Assembly (NCBI GenBank): GCA_039000515.1
Contig: JBCFYV010009882.1
Location: forward strand, 107,650,821-107,714,820
Reading direction: 5' to 3'
Source: Timema cristinae
Lineage: Eukaryota > Arthropoda > Insecta > Phasmatodea > Timematidae
DNA length: 64,000 bases
Positions within the stretch are counted from its first letter, which is position 1; every line of letters starts with the position of its first letter. The position numbers and the translations under genes were made by a program. The notes beneath the pieces were generated by a model that saw only the letters and a program-made list of their open reading frames with translations, was not told the origin of the DNA and ran no database searches. Below, piece after piece: positions 53,058-64,000 of the stretch.

Positions 53058-54129
53058 CGTGGAACCAGTGGAAACTCTTAAACCTAACTTAAGCCAAACT
53101 AACCAAACCCTGGTGACCGTAAAATCTTGTGAGAGAACTGGCTTGGTAAGGAAGACCTAACCTATGCCTCGACTGACACCTCCACAGATTCAAACCCGGT
53201 ACCTTGGGCAAGATGGTTGCACCCCAGTACAAGTAACCGATGACCCAATGTTCTAATCCACGTGACCCTGAAAATGGGCAGAGTGACCCCTCTGAATAGA
53301 TATTATTTTGTCAGCCCCGATAGCTCTAAAACAGGTCCATTTATACTACACAGTGGCCCATTAGCCGAGAACAACGAGAGCAATGTGTACTAACACATCA
53401 TAACAAGTAAACTGGTCCAGTTGCTTCGCTCATTTCTTTCATCACTATTAGCCTAGGTTCAAGCAAACATCTCCAGTCTAGTGCAGGGCGATTACAATTC
53501 TCCGAGACTTATAAAGTTGACAAATTGAACCTTCGGCTGAAAATATATATTTTTTGGTATGAATTAGGATTTTACACTTAGCGCTGTTTCATATTTTTTC
53601 CAAGAGTAAAAATAGGCCTACATACGCTTAACTTATTTGATGTTATTACAATATGAACGAATTTCAAGTCCAGCCGGTACACAAATAAGGATGAGGAAGG
53701 TAGATTCTACTAGTATTTGATTGTAGAAAGTGTGAGACATATTTAACCTAAACCATTAACTTTGAAATGTGTCTTATGACTAAGTCCAGAGCCCGGATTT
53801 TTATGTTATTACATATATTAATCCTGCCAGCTAAAAATGTGAGAAGCGAAATGTCCGCGGATTAGGTTGTTTTGGACTGTTTTTTTCAATTTTAGTTTTA
53901 AATATGTTTTATGTATTTTACTGAATTCTACATATTTTCAATTATAGTACATACAATTACATATTTTTCGTGTTTTATAGTTTTTTTTATTTGGGACAAT
54001 ACTTTTAAATGACGTGTCACTAAGTTTTATGTGACCTATACTTTCATAAAGGAATATATCTAGTTGAAGGGATGGCAGTGATCAGGTATGCTGGCTCGTC
54101 ATAGAAGGTTACAGTTACCGTAGTAACAT
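53058..54129. other. Intergenic sequence with a tRNA-like fragment
   Basis: AGATTCAAACCCGGTACCTT near 53,187 looks like an inverted B box of a decayed SINE. Otherwise I see nothing. Confidence 0.4.
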
Positions 54130-54370
54130 TTTGTAATAAATAAAATTATAGAATATTAGGAAAATGGTAGAGCACAAATAAAAGTAAAAACACTAACACA
54201 TATTTACACACACTTCGATATTTCGATGCTATTAGCTAATTACTACTACTTCCTGAGTAATATGCATATTAGCATCGAAATATCGAAGTGTGTGTAAATA
54301 TGTGTTAGTGTTTTTACTTTTATTTGTGCTCTACCATTTTCCAATATTCCATAATTTTATTTATTACAAA
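54130..54370. mobile_element. Near-perfect foldback element (~102-bp arms)
   Basis: 54,130-54,231 and the reverse complement of 54,270-54,370 match except for one substitution and one single-base gap. The spacer is 38 bp. The arms start TTTGTAATAAATAAAATTAT and end TTTCGATGCTA. A transcript would form a long hairpin. No transposase and no target duplication recognised. Confidence 0.85.
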
Positions 54371-55756
54371 TTTTATTGTTGTTGCTAAATGCATTTTTTC
54401 ATACAAGTCCCCGTAATAACGTAATTTTGTGTGTCTGACATTCCTCGTGCAGTGAAGAGAAGGGAAAATGGCATTGCCAAATAGTGTCCTCAGCAACACG
54501 TCTCTCTCGCGGCGTGTCAGTTTGTAAACACAAGTCAATGAGTTGTAAAATCAATAATATTAAATTAATTATTCTTGTGTTTTATTAGATTATTTTTACG
54601 TTGTTCTTTGTCCGGGAGAAAAAACGAATATAAAGCAGCAAGACAAGGAACAAATGACTAAAATGGAACCCAAATTCTATCAAGGAAATATAATTTAAAG
54701 TTTTTCCCAATAATAGAGTATTTTGAAAAACAAAAAGACCAACCATGTCTACACGTTTAAGTGTAATATTAATACCGGCTAGTATGTTGATATCAAACTT
54801 TTAATCTTAAACAACAACAAAATCCAGGAAACTATTTAAAAATCTAAAGTTGTCTGACATTCTCTTGTTTTCAATGAGTGGAGTGGAGGTTTCATTGTAA
54901 GTTTGTATTCTTTATATGATTTCTAAAATAATTTATATAATGCTATTTATTTGAAGAATTTATTTATTGGTAAATTTAAGTTGTGTAAAACAAACTAATA
55001 AAACTAAGAAATTTGTCAAAAAATAATTGTACAGTACGTGTGTAGGCCTATATTTATAAAAGTGATTTCTATTAATTCCTTAAGAAACTTTCAGCCATAA
55101 ACTTAAATTTCGTTTCAATAATATACGAGTATGTATGTAATATTAACGTGGGTAAAGAAGGCTTATTCAATGTCACATATTGTCACATTATTACATAGTT
55201 TACTCTATATTGTAGGTTAATACTACATAAAAATACGACCTCTACGTATGAGATACACTCAATTTATAATTTTTTTTATGAATAAATTACCATAAAAACA
55301 TTATTTTAGTTTTGAATGTCTGGATACACTAAAAATACCGTTTCATGTTGGTATTTTTGAAAAGAGTAATATCCAGTCTTCATGTTATTCGTGAAATAAT
55401 CGCAAATTGGGTGTAAAGCTAACTCACAGGATAGGCTGGCTATGTTACCAAATTAACGAACACTTTCAGTGAGTCTGACCAAGATTTGAACCCCTAACTT
55501 CTCGTCGCCAGCAAACTAGAATACACGATATTGACGTTTTTTCCGTGTGCCCAGATATCAATGTAATTTATTGTTCAAATTTATTTTCAGGTAAATATAT
55601 GAACAAAAATTGAGCCATATTTTTAATTTCCCCTAGTCCCATTCCGTGGGGGTGGAACTTTAATTGTTTAGAAGGGGGCGGGCAAAAAAAAAGATTTTTG
55701 GACTTGCCTTCTTCTATCCCGCTCCATAAATATTTGAAAATGGAATGCCTTTTAAA
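54371..55756. other. Intergenic AT-rich sequence
   Basis: No gene supported. A decayed inverted B-box (GATTTGAACCCCTAAC near 55,483) suggests another SINE remnant. At 55,636-55,690 a CCGTGGGGGTGGAACTTTAA segment resembles one at 5,945-5,965 and may be part of an interspersed repeat. Confidence 0.4.
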
Positions 55757-55925
55757 TTTATTAGGACCAGGACAGGCACAACATCCAGTCCTCAGACGTT
55801 AATTCATCACGGTGAAAGGGTAACCGTTCATTTAACCAACTATAAGTTTTCCGACCATGCTGTGAATCGAACCTGGGAGCCTTTGTTCAATGGGCAGACA
55901 CACTACCGACTGAGCTAGGGCGTTA
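55757..55925 (-). repeat. SINE-3 copy, minus orientation
   Basis: The minus strand reads GCCCTAGCTCAGTCGGTAGT, then CCCAGGTTCGATTCACAGCA, then GTGATGAATTAACGTCTGAG, GACTGGATGTTGTGCCTGTC and CTGGTCCTA. This matches the 16,887 copy nearly end to end. Confidence 0.75.
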
Positions 55926-56357
55926 GATTAAAAATAATAATCAGCACGATTAATACTTTGACGTCATATTTTTGTTGTATGAACAGAACAGCACTAGTTA
56001 CTTAGAATGAGAATGAGAATGAGCTAATGACAGACATCATGTGTAAGGCGAGTCTTGCCAACCACACAAGGATTGCTATCTTATATTGATAACACTGTTA
56101 TCTAAGCATGAATCAACAAGTCAGCCAACATTTGTCCGTTTGTGGAGGAACGGGGATATTGGATACAATTTTTATTTGTGGGATTGGTTCGTTTTTTCAT
56201 TGATAAGCTGAAAAATAATATTTTCTTATAAGCTATGTAAATATTTAATATTTTTGCAAATAAAGTATTTTTAATAGCTAATACAATATTTGTAGTTTCG
56301 TATAGTTTGTGCTGTATATTACGAGAGTAAAGATAATATTTGTGTTTTCGTTATAAA

Positions 56358-56415
56358 ATGGAAACTACTTTTATTCTGAAATGGTTGGTGTTACTAAGAT
56401 TGACACTGTGTTTGG
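56358..56415 (+). CDS. Gene B exon 1 (signal peptide)
   Basis: Start context AAAATGG, hydrophobic core ILKWLVLLRLTLCL, donor GTAAGT, ends in phase 1. The first ATG that gives a signal peptide in phase with exon 2. Confidence 0.82.
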
Positions 56416-59400
56416 GTAAGTCTATCTTAATCTAAGAAATACTAGGATAAAATATTGGTTTGATATTTAGTAGCAGGTGGCAGTCGTTCAAGGAATTCAT
56501 TTAAAGCCAGTGGTAAAATAACTCCTAGACAAAGTAATCGAACCCAGGCCCTTAGCTTTGTTGGCTACACAGCGTTCGTCTGGTGGTCATAGAGACCCAA
56601 CTCTCGGTGGTAGTTCGTATGTGGTCTCACCCCAAGTGGAAACATATTGTTAAATGTGAGAAAGTAATCAGCGCTGCTAATCGATACATGGAGGCCTCGT
56701 TCTCGCCTCAGAGAACTTATGTCGACAACCAGAGAGTGTCAGTCAGCTCTAAGGCAGTAGCGTACGCAGGATTGCGAAGTAGGGAGGGCTCAAGGGGGTT
56801 TGGGGGAGTTCCCCAAGCTCCGGAGGCAAATTTTTACTACCAATTATATAAACCTAGAAACTTTTTGGAAAGAGTTTTATTGGTATTTGTTAACTTGATC
56901 ATTAATATTTGTAAACAATAAACTTACGAAGTAGGCTGGCACTGAAAGAAAGGTAAGGGGTTAATCCTACTGACAAAAGAATAATATTTTAAAGCGTGAA
57001 GATATCCCACTTCCATTCCATGAAAGATAGTCCAGTCCTATTCCTATTAAATAAATATATCTGATGATTGATATAGAGACTATTTCTGATCACCTGCTCA
57101 CAATGTTTAACTGGTCATATACCCCCCTCCCCCCATTTTATTATATTTTCGGATCTGCGTAGATATCGGGGCATCCCCAAACTACGGTAGGGGGGCTCGA
57201 GCCCTCTCAAGCCGCTCCCTCCCCCCGATACGCTACTATTCTAAGGACATCAGCCGATGGATGTATGTTGTTCCTAATGTCAATGGAGGATGGATGTTTT
57301 TTTGTTTCTAATGCCATTGAAGGATGGATATTTATTGTAAGACCTTGTGCACAAATAGAAAACATATAATTTATATTCAAAAAATATATATAGCAATATA
57401 TTTAAAGTTTAAAAAATTAATAGCTTACTTCTAACACTAGGTAGACCTAACCAATTTTTTTTTTACCAAGCCCACCCTAGCATAGGACGATCGTTTATGT
57501 ATTTTAGTTTATCTCTAAATCATTCTCCGAGTAATGAAATGACATATATATATATATGAATGATGAGGTCTGTGCACACATTTGTATCTAGATGTAAGCT
57601 CTCACATCAAGTTGGATTCTATTTTATGGAAATCAAAATTAACTTTATTATGACCTTGCTTACCAGAAGTGTTATTTCAAATTATAGGTGTTTTGGCCCA
57701 AGACAATGCCGGTACAAATATTCCTGAGTTTCTTTTAGAGTGCTACAGTGACCCCAGCCTTTACAATCGAAATAACCGACTTCCTATGACCATGACCAAC
57801 TTTATTGAACTCATTCGAAAATTTGAGTTGAAAAAAGAGCCGGCAATGGACATAAAAATGCTCACTCACACATTATTGCACAGGTAAATAACTGACAAAT
57901 ATTCCATTTAGGAACACAAGTTGATGTAAACATTATATAGTGCACACACTATATAATATAGTAGAGATTAGGCTGTTCTCTTGGTCTAGTGTTCAACATT
58001 CATGGCCACTAATCTAGAGGTCCCGGGTTTGATACCCAGTGGTACCATAGGTATTTTTCTTGAAAAGTAATGTTTACTATGGTTGCCATGGTTTGGTTAG
58101 TTAGGCTTAAGTTAGGTCTAAGACTTCTACTGAAACCACATAGTCATCATCTCATCTGGACGAAGTAACTGCACCTACAAGGTGTGCCAACCTCTGAAGA
58201 CGGTGACATATCGGCTACCATCAGTAGAAGACCAGGAATACAGCTTACAAGCCCTGGTGGCATACTCTAAAACAAATAGAGTGTATCCTAAAGTTATCCT
58301 CTGGCGGCCTGCAGGGGTATCGCGCTTCAGGTGAGGTGGTCAACCAAATGTTCAAATGTTAGCAAAAAGCTTCAAAGTAGGGAATTATTTGGCGAGTCTT
58401 TAGTTGAGAAATTCTAGAATTACTCGGTACTACAATACTTTCTATTATGAAAGTTCTTTATCACAGACTTCTAAAAACTAATTTTAAATTTCCCAACTGT
58501 CACTCCCTACTCTTCAAAGGTTACCAACTTCATAACTTATCAAAAATTGGAAGTGAATACTAAACACGAGCACTCCGCCCCCCTCCCCCTTTTTATTCTC
58601 AGTCTTGCTTCTGGTTTTAAGGGAAAATTATACAAAATTGCCCTTTTTATTGAAAATACCAAAATATGCAAAATAATGACTCAAAAATAACAAAAAAATG
58701 CCTTAAAATTACCGAAAATCCTGAAAATATCCCATATTATGTAAAAACACGAACATATGCTTAAATATGCGCTAACAAAGCTAATTAAATTAGCTTGCTT
58801 TCTTAGGAAACACATCTGTATATACTTTAACAACAATCTAGGTTTGCCAGAAAAAATAGACAAACTCATAAAAATCTTAGCCTTACGCATGACCATAATG
58901 TGAACGTTCTCAAAGAATAAGTTATTTTACGAAAACAATAAAAGGAGTCTTTACCTAAGAGCTTGCGTTTATTTTGCTGTCATTTTATCTCAAAAGAGAA
59001 ATATTATTTACAGCTGATATGAATATCTGAAGCCAGGCAAACTGTGGCAACATAAATTCACCAAGTAACATTAATTCAAACAGACTTGTTATCTATCTAT
59101 GGCCCGATTTACATATTACATAATGCCAATTCATTATGAATTGAAATTATTACGTTAAAATTAAGACATATATTTATTTTAATCAATTGCCAAGACTAAA
59201 TCAAGACTTTAACCTAAACGGAATTTAGAAAACAATAAGAATATATATGTATTACGTCAAAAATAAATAAATTGGTTCTACATTTTAAAGATTGTAGGTG
59301 ACTAACAAGATAGCACCTCGTTCCCTATTGTCGCCAAGAGTGCCATTAAAGCTACTCCGTGGTTATTTATATAGCCCCAGTCCAAAGAGAGAGAGAGAGA

Positions 59401-61518
59401 GATGTTCAATAGGAAGTATAGTGTGATCTCTTGCCGCTAATGTGGCCGAAAATGACGTCACAGTCGCTCTTTCCTCGAACTTTCTGGAAGGCACTAGATG
59501 TCTGAAGAAAGAACTGAAAAAGGAACTTCCTCTCATTCACGCTGACGTAATAAGGCATGGATTGTCAGTTGAACACGGTATCTTGTTCGGGGGGATTGTA
59601 TGTCCAAGCAGATTGCGGTCGGTGGTGGATATGCTATATTGAATGGGGAAGAGTTGGAGACTAGGTACATTCATAATGTAATACTAGCTGATTATTCTTT
59701 ATGCGGTTTGTTAGATTAGAAAGTTCTGTAGCGTTATCCTTAGCTACAACATCTTGATAATAGTAAAAGACATGTAATGTAATCAAATAAGTTTAACTAC
59801 ATAATGTTATGATATCCTAGACTCACCATGTGCCATTTCACCGTGTTCAATCCAAACTGACTATCTGCCACGTTCAGCAACCCGTGATTGTGTACATGTG
59901 ATCACGACCTAACGTGCGAGTTAACTGACCAGGCCAACACTAAGTTGTCACTGGGGCCGCTATGAATGACGTATGGCATTTCCAGTGCTGAAAAGTTCCA
60001 CGTCGCCTAGATGCCTATTCTAGATTTGTCCGGGGCCGTCTCGACCTATATTCCTCTTCCGCTGACTACCCCCCTTTTCAACATGTTTCTATCTTGTATG
60101 TAACCCCTACCTCCTCCCTCTCTTAGGAAATATACTAAATAAATACCACAAGGAGATCGTAAGAAACTTCACACTTGGTTGGGTATTTGTCAAGGATACT
60201 TCTACTTCCTTTTAAAAATGTAAGATCACAAAATTATTTTTCGGCATTTGTAATTCTAATTCCATTTCGGCCTTAAACTTTAAATATACAAAAGGAACCT
60301 CGTAGTATTGATTTCTTGATTATGAATTATTGATCTTTTAAAAATAGTTATTGTAAAATAATATAATACTCTTATGATACATATATTTTGGCTTAAATCG
60401 TTCAAAGTTCTTGTAACTAGTAAATTTTGATTAGAATGTCCTTATGACATGATTAATATATTTTGGCTTTAATCATTCAAAGTCCTTGGGACCTGTAAAT
60501 TTTTTTATAGAATGTATTTATGATACATATATTTTGGCTTAAACCATTTAAAGTTTTTGTTATTTACAGATTTTGACTTAAAATTGTTTTATATAATTTC
60601 AATGTCCTTTTAACAAATTAAATGTGACATAAAAATAATTTTCAGTCCTTATGACTAGTAAATGTTGAGTCTAATAACTGATGTTAGTAGAAGTTTTTCT
60701 AGTCCTGTGATATTTATGAAATGTGTTGAAAGTCCCTTTAGAAGAAAAAGGACCAAACTGTTAAGATATATTAAAATCCTTATGACTTAAAAAGTAATTG
60801 ATTCAAAGTTCTTAGAACTTTGAGAATTTGCTCTAAATTATTCAAGGTGCTGTTAAATATTTGAAACGTGACGTATATTAGTTAAAGGTTTTATAACTAA
60901 GAAAGCTATTGTTGAACAGCCATGTTAATTGTTGTAAAACTTTCTTTTTAGTTCCAGTAAACACATGTTTACTATTGTTGAAAGTCCTTCTGACTTGGAA
61001 TAGTGAAAATGTTAATGTTAACAGAAGTCCATCAGACTTGGGAACTTAGGAATATTTTGATAATATTGGTTGTAAGGTCTTGGTTATTGTCTTTTCCCTT
61101 TTACTAAAGTAACGAATTGGCCACTATTGTTGACCAAAGAAGTTAATATTGTTACTTAACGTTTCAAGCTGTTTTTCAAACCTAAACTTATTTATTTGTA
61201 TGTATACATTTAATATACTTTACCATGTTACCCTTTGTTACTGCGTTTGTTTTATAATAAATAAATCATATTTATATGTCAACGTCAAGCTTGTTGGATT
61301 TAGCTTCTTTCTCTCATCAAAATTGTCTAGCAATAAATATTTCTTACAGATTCCGTATGGATGGAATTGAACGTAGTCCCAAAGTTGTCCAATCTCGGGG
61401 CGTAACTCCGTTCTCTCCGACCGGAGTGCAATATCCTAAACACCAGATTCTAATCGGTGAACTTATCTCGGGGAATGATGTGATATTTCCTAACGTAACG
61501 CTCACAGCCAAAGAAAAG
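56358..61518 (+). CDS. Gene B: tandem paralogue of gene A (5' part)
   Basis: Three exons are in the window, with the rest beyond 64,000. Exon 1 gives a signal peptide (METTFILKWLVLLRLTLCLG). Exon 2 gives an N-terminal domain with NIPEFLLECYSDPS and RLPMTMTNFIELIRKFELKK. Exon 3 gives RMDGIERSPKVVQSRGV, PTGVQYPKHQILIGELISG and FPNVTLTAKEK. Intron phases (1, 2, 0) and the exon 3 length equal those of gene A. About half of exon 3 residues are identical, so the duplication is old and both copies appear to be under protein-level constraint. Both are on the + strand, with about 7.4 kb between them. Probably secreted; function unknown. Confidence 0.85.
56755..57239. mobile_element. Non-autonomous DNA element in gene B intron 1, with TSD
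   Basis: Ends CAGTAGCGTACGCAGG on the left and, reverse-complemented, AATAGTAGCGTATCGGGGGG on the right; both lead into GGGAGGG and GGCTCRAG segments. TCTAAGG precedes and follows the element (56,748-56,754 and 57,240-57,246), a likely 7-bp target duplication. No transposase. The superfamily is unassigned. Confidence 0.7.
57688..57883 (+). CDS. Gene B exon 2
   Basis: Acceptor ATTATAG, donor GTAAAT. Encodes VLAQDNAGTNIPEFLLECYS, DPSLYNRNNRLPMTMTNFIE and MDIKMLTHTLLH, ending inside an Arg codon in phase 2. Confidence 0.88.
59826..60295 (+). repeat. Dispersed repeat family R1, copy 2, in gene B intron 2
   Basis: Landmarks CCATTTCACCGTGTTC, GGCCAACACTAAG, GCATTTCCAGTGCTGAAAAG, GTTCCACGTCG, TTGTATGTAACCCCTACCTC, AAATAAATACCACAAGGAGA and TTTCGGCCTTAAA occur in the same order as at 12,003-12,475. 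Confidence 0.65.
60355..61060. repeat. Degenerate ~65-bp tandem repeat
   Basis: Variants of ATATATTTTGGCTTAAATC, then ATTCAAAGTCCTTGTGACT, then TGTAAATTTTGATTAGAATG succeed one another at about 60,378, 60,450 and 60,525, and then decay. Non-coding, gene B intron 2. Confidence 0.65.
61350..61518 (+). CDS. Gene B exon 3
   Basis: Acceptor TCTTACAG, donor GTAAAA, 169 nt, phase 0 at the end. The 32-bp satellite starts 31 bp after its donor. Confidence 0.9.
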
Positions 61519-61548
61519 GTAAAACCTATAACTACAGTGAGTGAGGGG

Positions 61549-63598
61549 AGCTAGACAAACTATCTGTTCTCTCTAGTCATAGCTAGACAAACTATCTGTT
61601 CTCTCTAGTCATAGCTAGACAAACTATCTGTTCTCTCTAGTCATAGCTAGACAAACTATCTGTTCTCTCTAGTCTTAGCTAGACAAACTATTTGTTCTCT
61701 CTAGTCATAGCTAGACAAACTATCTGTTCTCTCTAGTCATAGCTAGACAAATTATCTGTTCTCTCTAGTCATAGCTAGACAAACTATCTGTTCTCTCTAG
61801 TCTTAGCTAGACAAACTATCTGTTCTCTCTAGTCATAGCTAGACAAACTATCTGTTCTCTCTAGTCATAGCTAGACAAACTATCTGTTCTCTCTAGTCAT
61901 AGCTAGACAAACTATCTGTTCTCTCTAGTCTTAGCTAGACAAACTATCTGTTCTCTCTAGTCATAGCTAGACAAACTATCTGTTCTCTCTAGTCATAGCT
62001 AGACAAACTATCTGTTCTCTCTAGTCATAGCTAGACAAACTATCTGTTCTCTCTAGTCTTAGCTAGACAAACTATCTGTTCTCTCTAGTCATAGCTAGAC
62101 AAACTATCTGTTCTCTCTAGTCATAGCTAGACAAACTATCTGTTCTCTCTAGTCATAGCTAGACAAACTATCTGTTCTCTCTAGTCATAGCTAGACAAAT
62201 TATCTGTTCTCTCTAGTCATAGCTAGACAAACTATTTGTTCTCTCTAGTCATAGCTAGACAAACTATCTGTTCTCTCTAGTCTTAGCTAGACAAACTATC
62301 TGTTCTCTCTAGTCATAGCTAGACAAACTATCTGTTCTCTCTAGTCTTAGCTAGACAAACTATCTGTTCTCTCTAGTCATAGCTAGACAAACTATCTGTT
62401 CTCTCTAGTCATAGCTAGACAAACTATCTGTTCTCTCTAGTCATAGCTAGACAAACTATCTGTTCTCTCTAGTCATAGCTAGACAAACTATCTGTTCTCT
62501 CTAGTCATAGCTAGACAAATTATCTGTTCTCTCTAGTCATAGCTAGACAAATTATCTGTTCTCTCTAGTCTTAGCTAGACAAACTATCTGTTCTCTCTAG
62601 TCATAGCTAGACAAATTATCTGTTCTCTCTAGTCATAGCTAGACAAATTATCTGTTTTCTCTAGTCATAGCTAGACAAATTATCTGTTCTCTCTAGTCAT
62701 AGCTAGACAAACTATCTGTTCTCTCTAGTCATAGCTAGACAAATTATCTGTTCTCTCTAGTCATAGCTAGACAAACTATCTGTTCTCTCTAGTCATAGCT
62801 AGACAAACTATCTGTTCTCTCTAGTCATAGCTAGAAAAACTATCTGTTCTCTCAAGTCTTAGCTAGACAAACTATCTGTTCTCTCTAGTCATAGCTAGAC
62901 AAACTATCTGTTCTCTCTAGTCATAGCTAGACAAACTATCTGTTCTCTCTAGTCATAGCTAGACAAACTATCTGTTCTCTCTAGTCATAGCTAGACAAAC
63001 TATCTGTTCTCTCAAGTCTTAGCTAGACAAACTATCTGTTCTCTCTAGTCATAGCTAGACAAATTATCTGTTCTCTCTAGTCATAGCTAGACAAACTATC
63101 TGTTCTCTCTAGTCTTAGCTAGACAAACTATCTGTTCTCTCTAGTCATAGCTAGACAAACTATCTGTTCTCTCTAGTCATAGCTAGACAAACTATCTGTT
63201 CTCTCTAGTCATAGCTAGACAAACTATCTGTTCTCTCTAGTCTTAGCTAGACAAACTATCTGTTCTCTCTAGTCATAGCTAGACAAACTATCTGTTCTCT
63301 CAAGTCTTAGCTAGACAAACTATCTGTTCTCTCTAGTCATAGCTAGACAAACTATCTGTTCTCTCTAGTCATAGCTAGACAAACTATCTGTTCTCTCTAG
63401 TCATAGCTAGACAAACTATCTGTTCTCTCTAGTCATAGCTAGACAAACTATCTGTTCTCTCTAGTCATAGCTAGACAAATTATCTGTTCTCTCTAGTCAT
63501 AGCTAGACAAACTATCTGTTCTCTCTAGTCATAGCTAGACAAATTATCTGTTCTCTCTAGTCATAGCTAGACAAACTATCTGTTCTCTCTAGTCATAG
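61549..63598. repeat. 32-bp satellite array, about 64 units
   Basis: The unit is AGCTAGACAAACTATCTG followed by TTCTCTCTAGTCAT. Units are nearly identical; recurrent variants are TAGTCTTAG for TAGTCATAG, AAATTATC for AAACTATC, and CTCAAGTC for CTCTAGTC. TCTAG-TCATAG-CTAGA is a small inverted repeat at each unit junction. The array lies in gene B intron 3, directly after exon 3. No unique spacers, so it is not a CRISPR. Confidence 0.97.
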
Positions 63599-63741
63599 TG
63601 GGTTTAAATCTAATAAAAGTACGGTAAGTAACTAATGAAGGCTCTAATGGACCATCATTATAATGATGACGAACCTTTCAAATAAACTTAGGCCTACTAC
63701 AGCTCAATTAACTAGATAGATTTAAAAATGACAGACACTTC

Positions 63742-63815
63742 AATATGGGAACCAAACCCGGGACCTTTGACTTAGTGCCTCAATGAAGTACCACTGAGTT
63801 ACCCAGGACTTGCCC
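63742..63815 (-). repeat. tRNA-like SINE head fragment
   Basis: The minus strand reads CCTGGGTAACTCAGTGGTAC then AAAGGTCCCGGGTTTGGTTC. Both internal promoter boxes are recognisable, but no acceptor stem is formed. Confidence 0.45.
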
Positions 63816-63886
63816 CTTGCTCGCTCATAGTTAAAGGCCGAGTGTCTGACAATCTTGTATTGTATCCTTGTGAACATAACAGCCCT

Positions 63887-64000
63887 GGCTCCTATGTAGC
63901 TCATGACACTATTAGTGGCTCCTATGTAGCTCATGACACTATTAGTGGCTCCTATGTAGCTCATGACACTATTAGTGGCTCCTATGTAGCTCATAATTCC
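63887..64000. repeat. 30-bp tandem repeat running off the window
   Basis: GGCTCCTATGTAGCTCATGA plus CACTATTAGT starts at 63,887, 63,917, 63,947 and 63,977. The fourth unit is cut by the window edge. The minus frame (MSYIGATNSV)n is an artefact of the period being a multiple of 3. Confidence 0.9.

Noticed and set aside
51863..53092. 409-codon open frame (MRVIVS)n as a protein gene
   Set aside because: It exists only because the minisatellite period is 18 bp. There is no ATG in good context, no splice context and no non-repetitive domain.
61549..63598. CRISPR-like array
   Set aside because: Units are contiguous with no unique spacers, the organism is eukaryotic, and there are no cas genes.
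63740..63994. Minus-strand repeat protein MSYIGATNSV
   Set aside because: By-product of a 30-bp tandem repeat overlapping a decayed tRNA-like SINE head.

Overview
This is a eukaryotic, AT-rich, repeat-dense window, most likely from an arthropod with a large genome, possibly a hemimetabolous insect or a crustacean. I cannot name the species. The evidence is split genes with GT/AG introns of 0.1 to 7.7 kb, tRNA-derived SINEs, a Jockey-like LINE, pogo-like and hAT transposase relics, many MITEs and long minisatellites. Nothing in it looks prokaryotic.

Layout. From 1 to about 20.8 kb I find no host gene I can support. This stretch holds SINE copies, inverted-repeat DNA elements (1.7-2.2, 4.0-5.2 and 10.2-10.6 kb), degenerate tandem repeats and a candidate solo LTR (13.9-15.5 kb). 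From 20,800 to 48,916 on the + strand lies one large gene (gene A) with 15 exons I can place by reading frame, splice sites and intron phase. It encodes a secreted or membrane-anchored protein of about 930 residues: signal peptide, N-terminal domain, an RRKR furin-type site with a Ser/Glu/Gly-rich linker, a middle domain, a von Willebrand A-like segment with a degenerate metal-binding motif, and a hydrophobic C-terminus. Its introns carry a pogo-type transposon with matching TIRs (21.7-24.1 kb), SINEs, a MITE, a degraded retroelement, a LINE with an intact 896-codon ORF2 nested inside an older LINE (36.8-41 kb) and a hAT relic (43.5-44.8 kb).

From 49 to 56.3 kb lie intergenic repeats, including an 18-bp minisatellite of about 66 units and an almost perfect inverted repeat of about 100-bp arms at 54.1-54.4 kb. 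At 56,358 a second, paralogous gene (gene B) begins in the same orientation. Its first three exons match gene A in order and phase, and exon 3 has the same length (169 nt). The next intron contains a 32-bp satellite of about 64 units. The gene runs off the window.

The main biological unit is therefore a tandemly duplicated family of secreted or surface proteins that I cannot name. The rest is a record of layered transposition: two SINE families with different tRNA heads share one 3' tail, and several insertions have visible target-site duplications.
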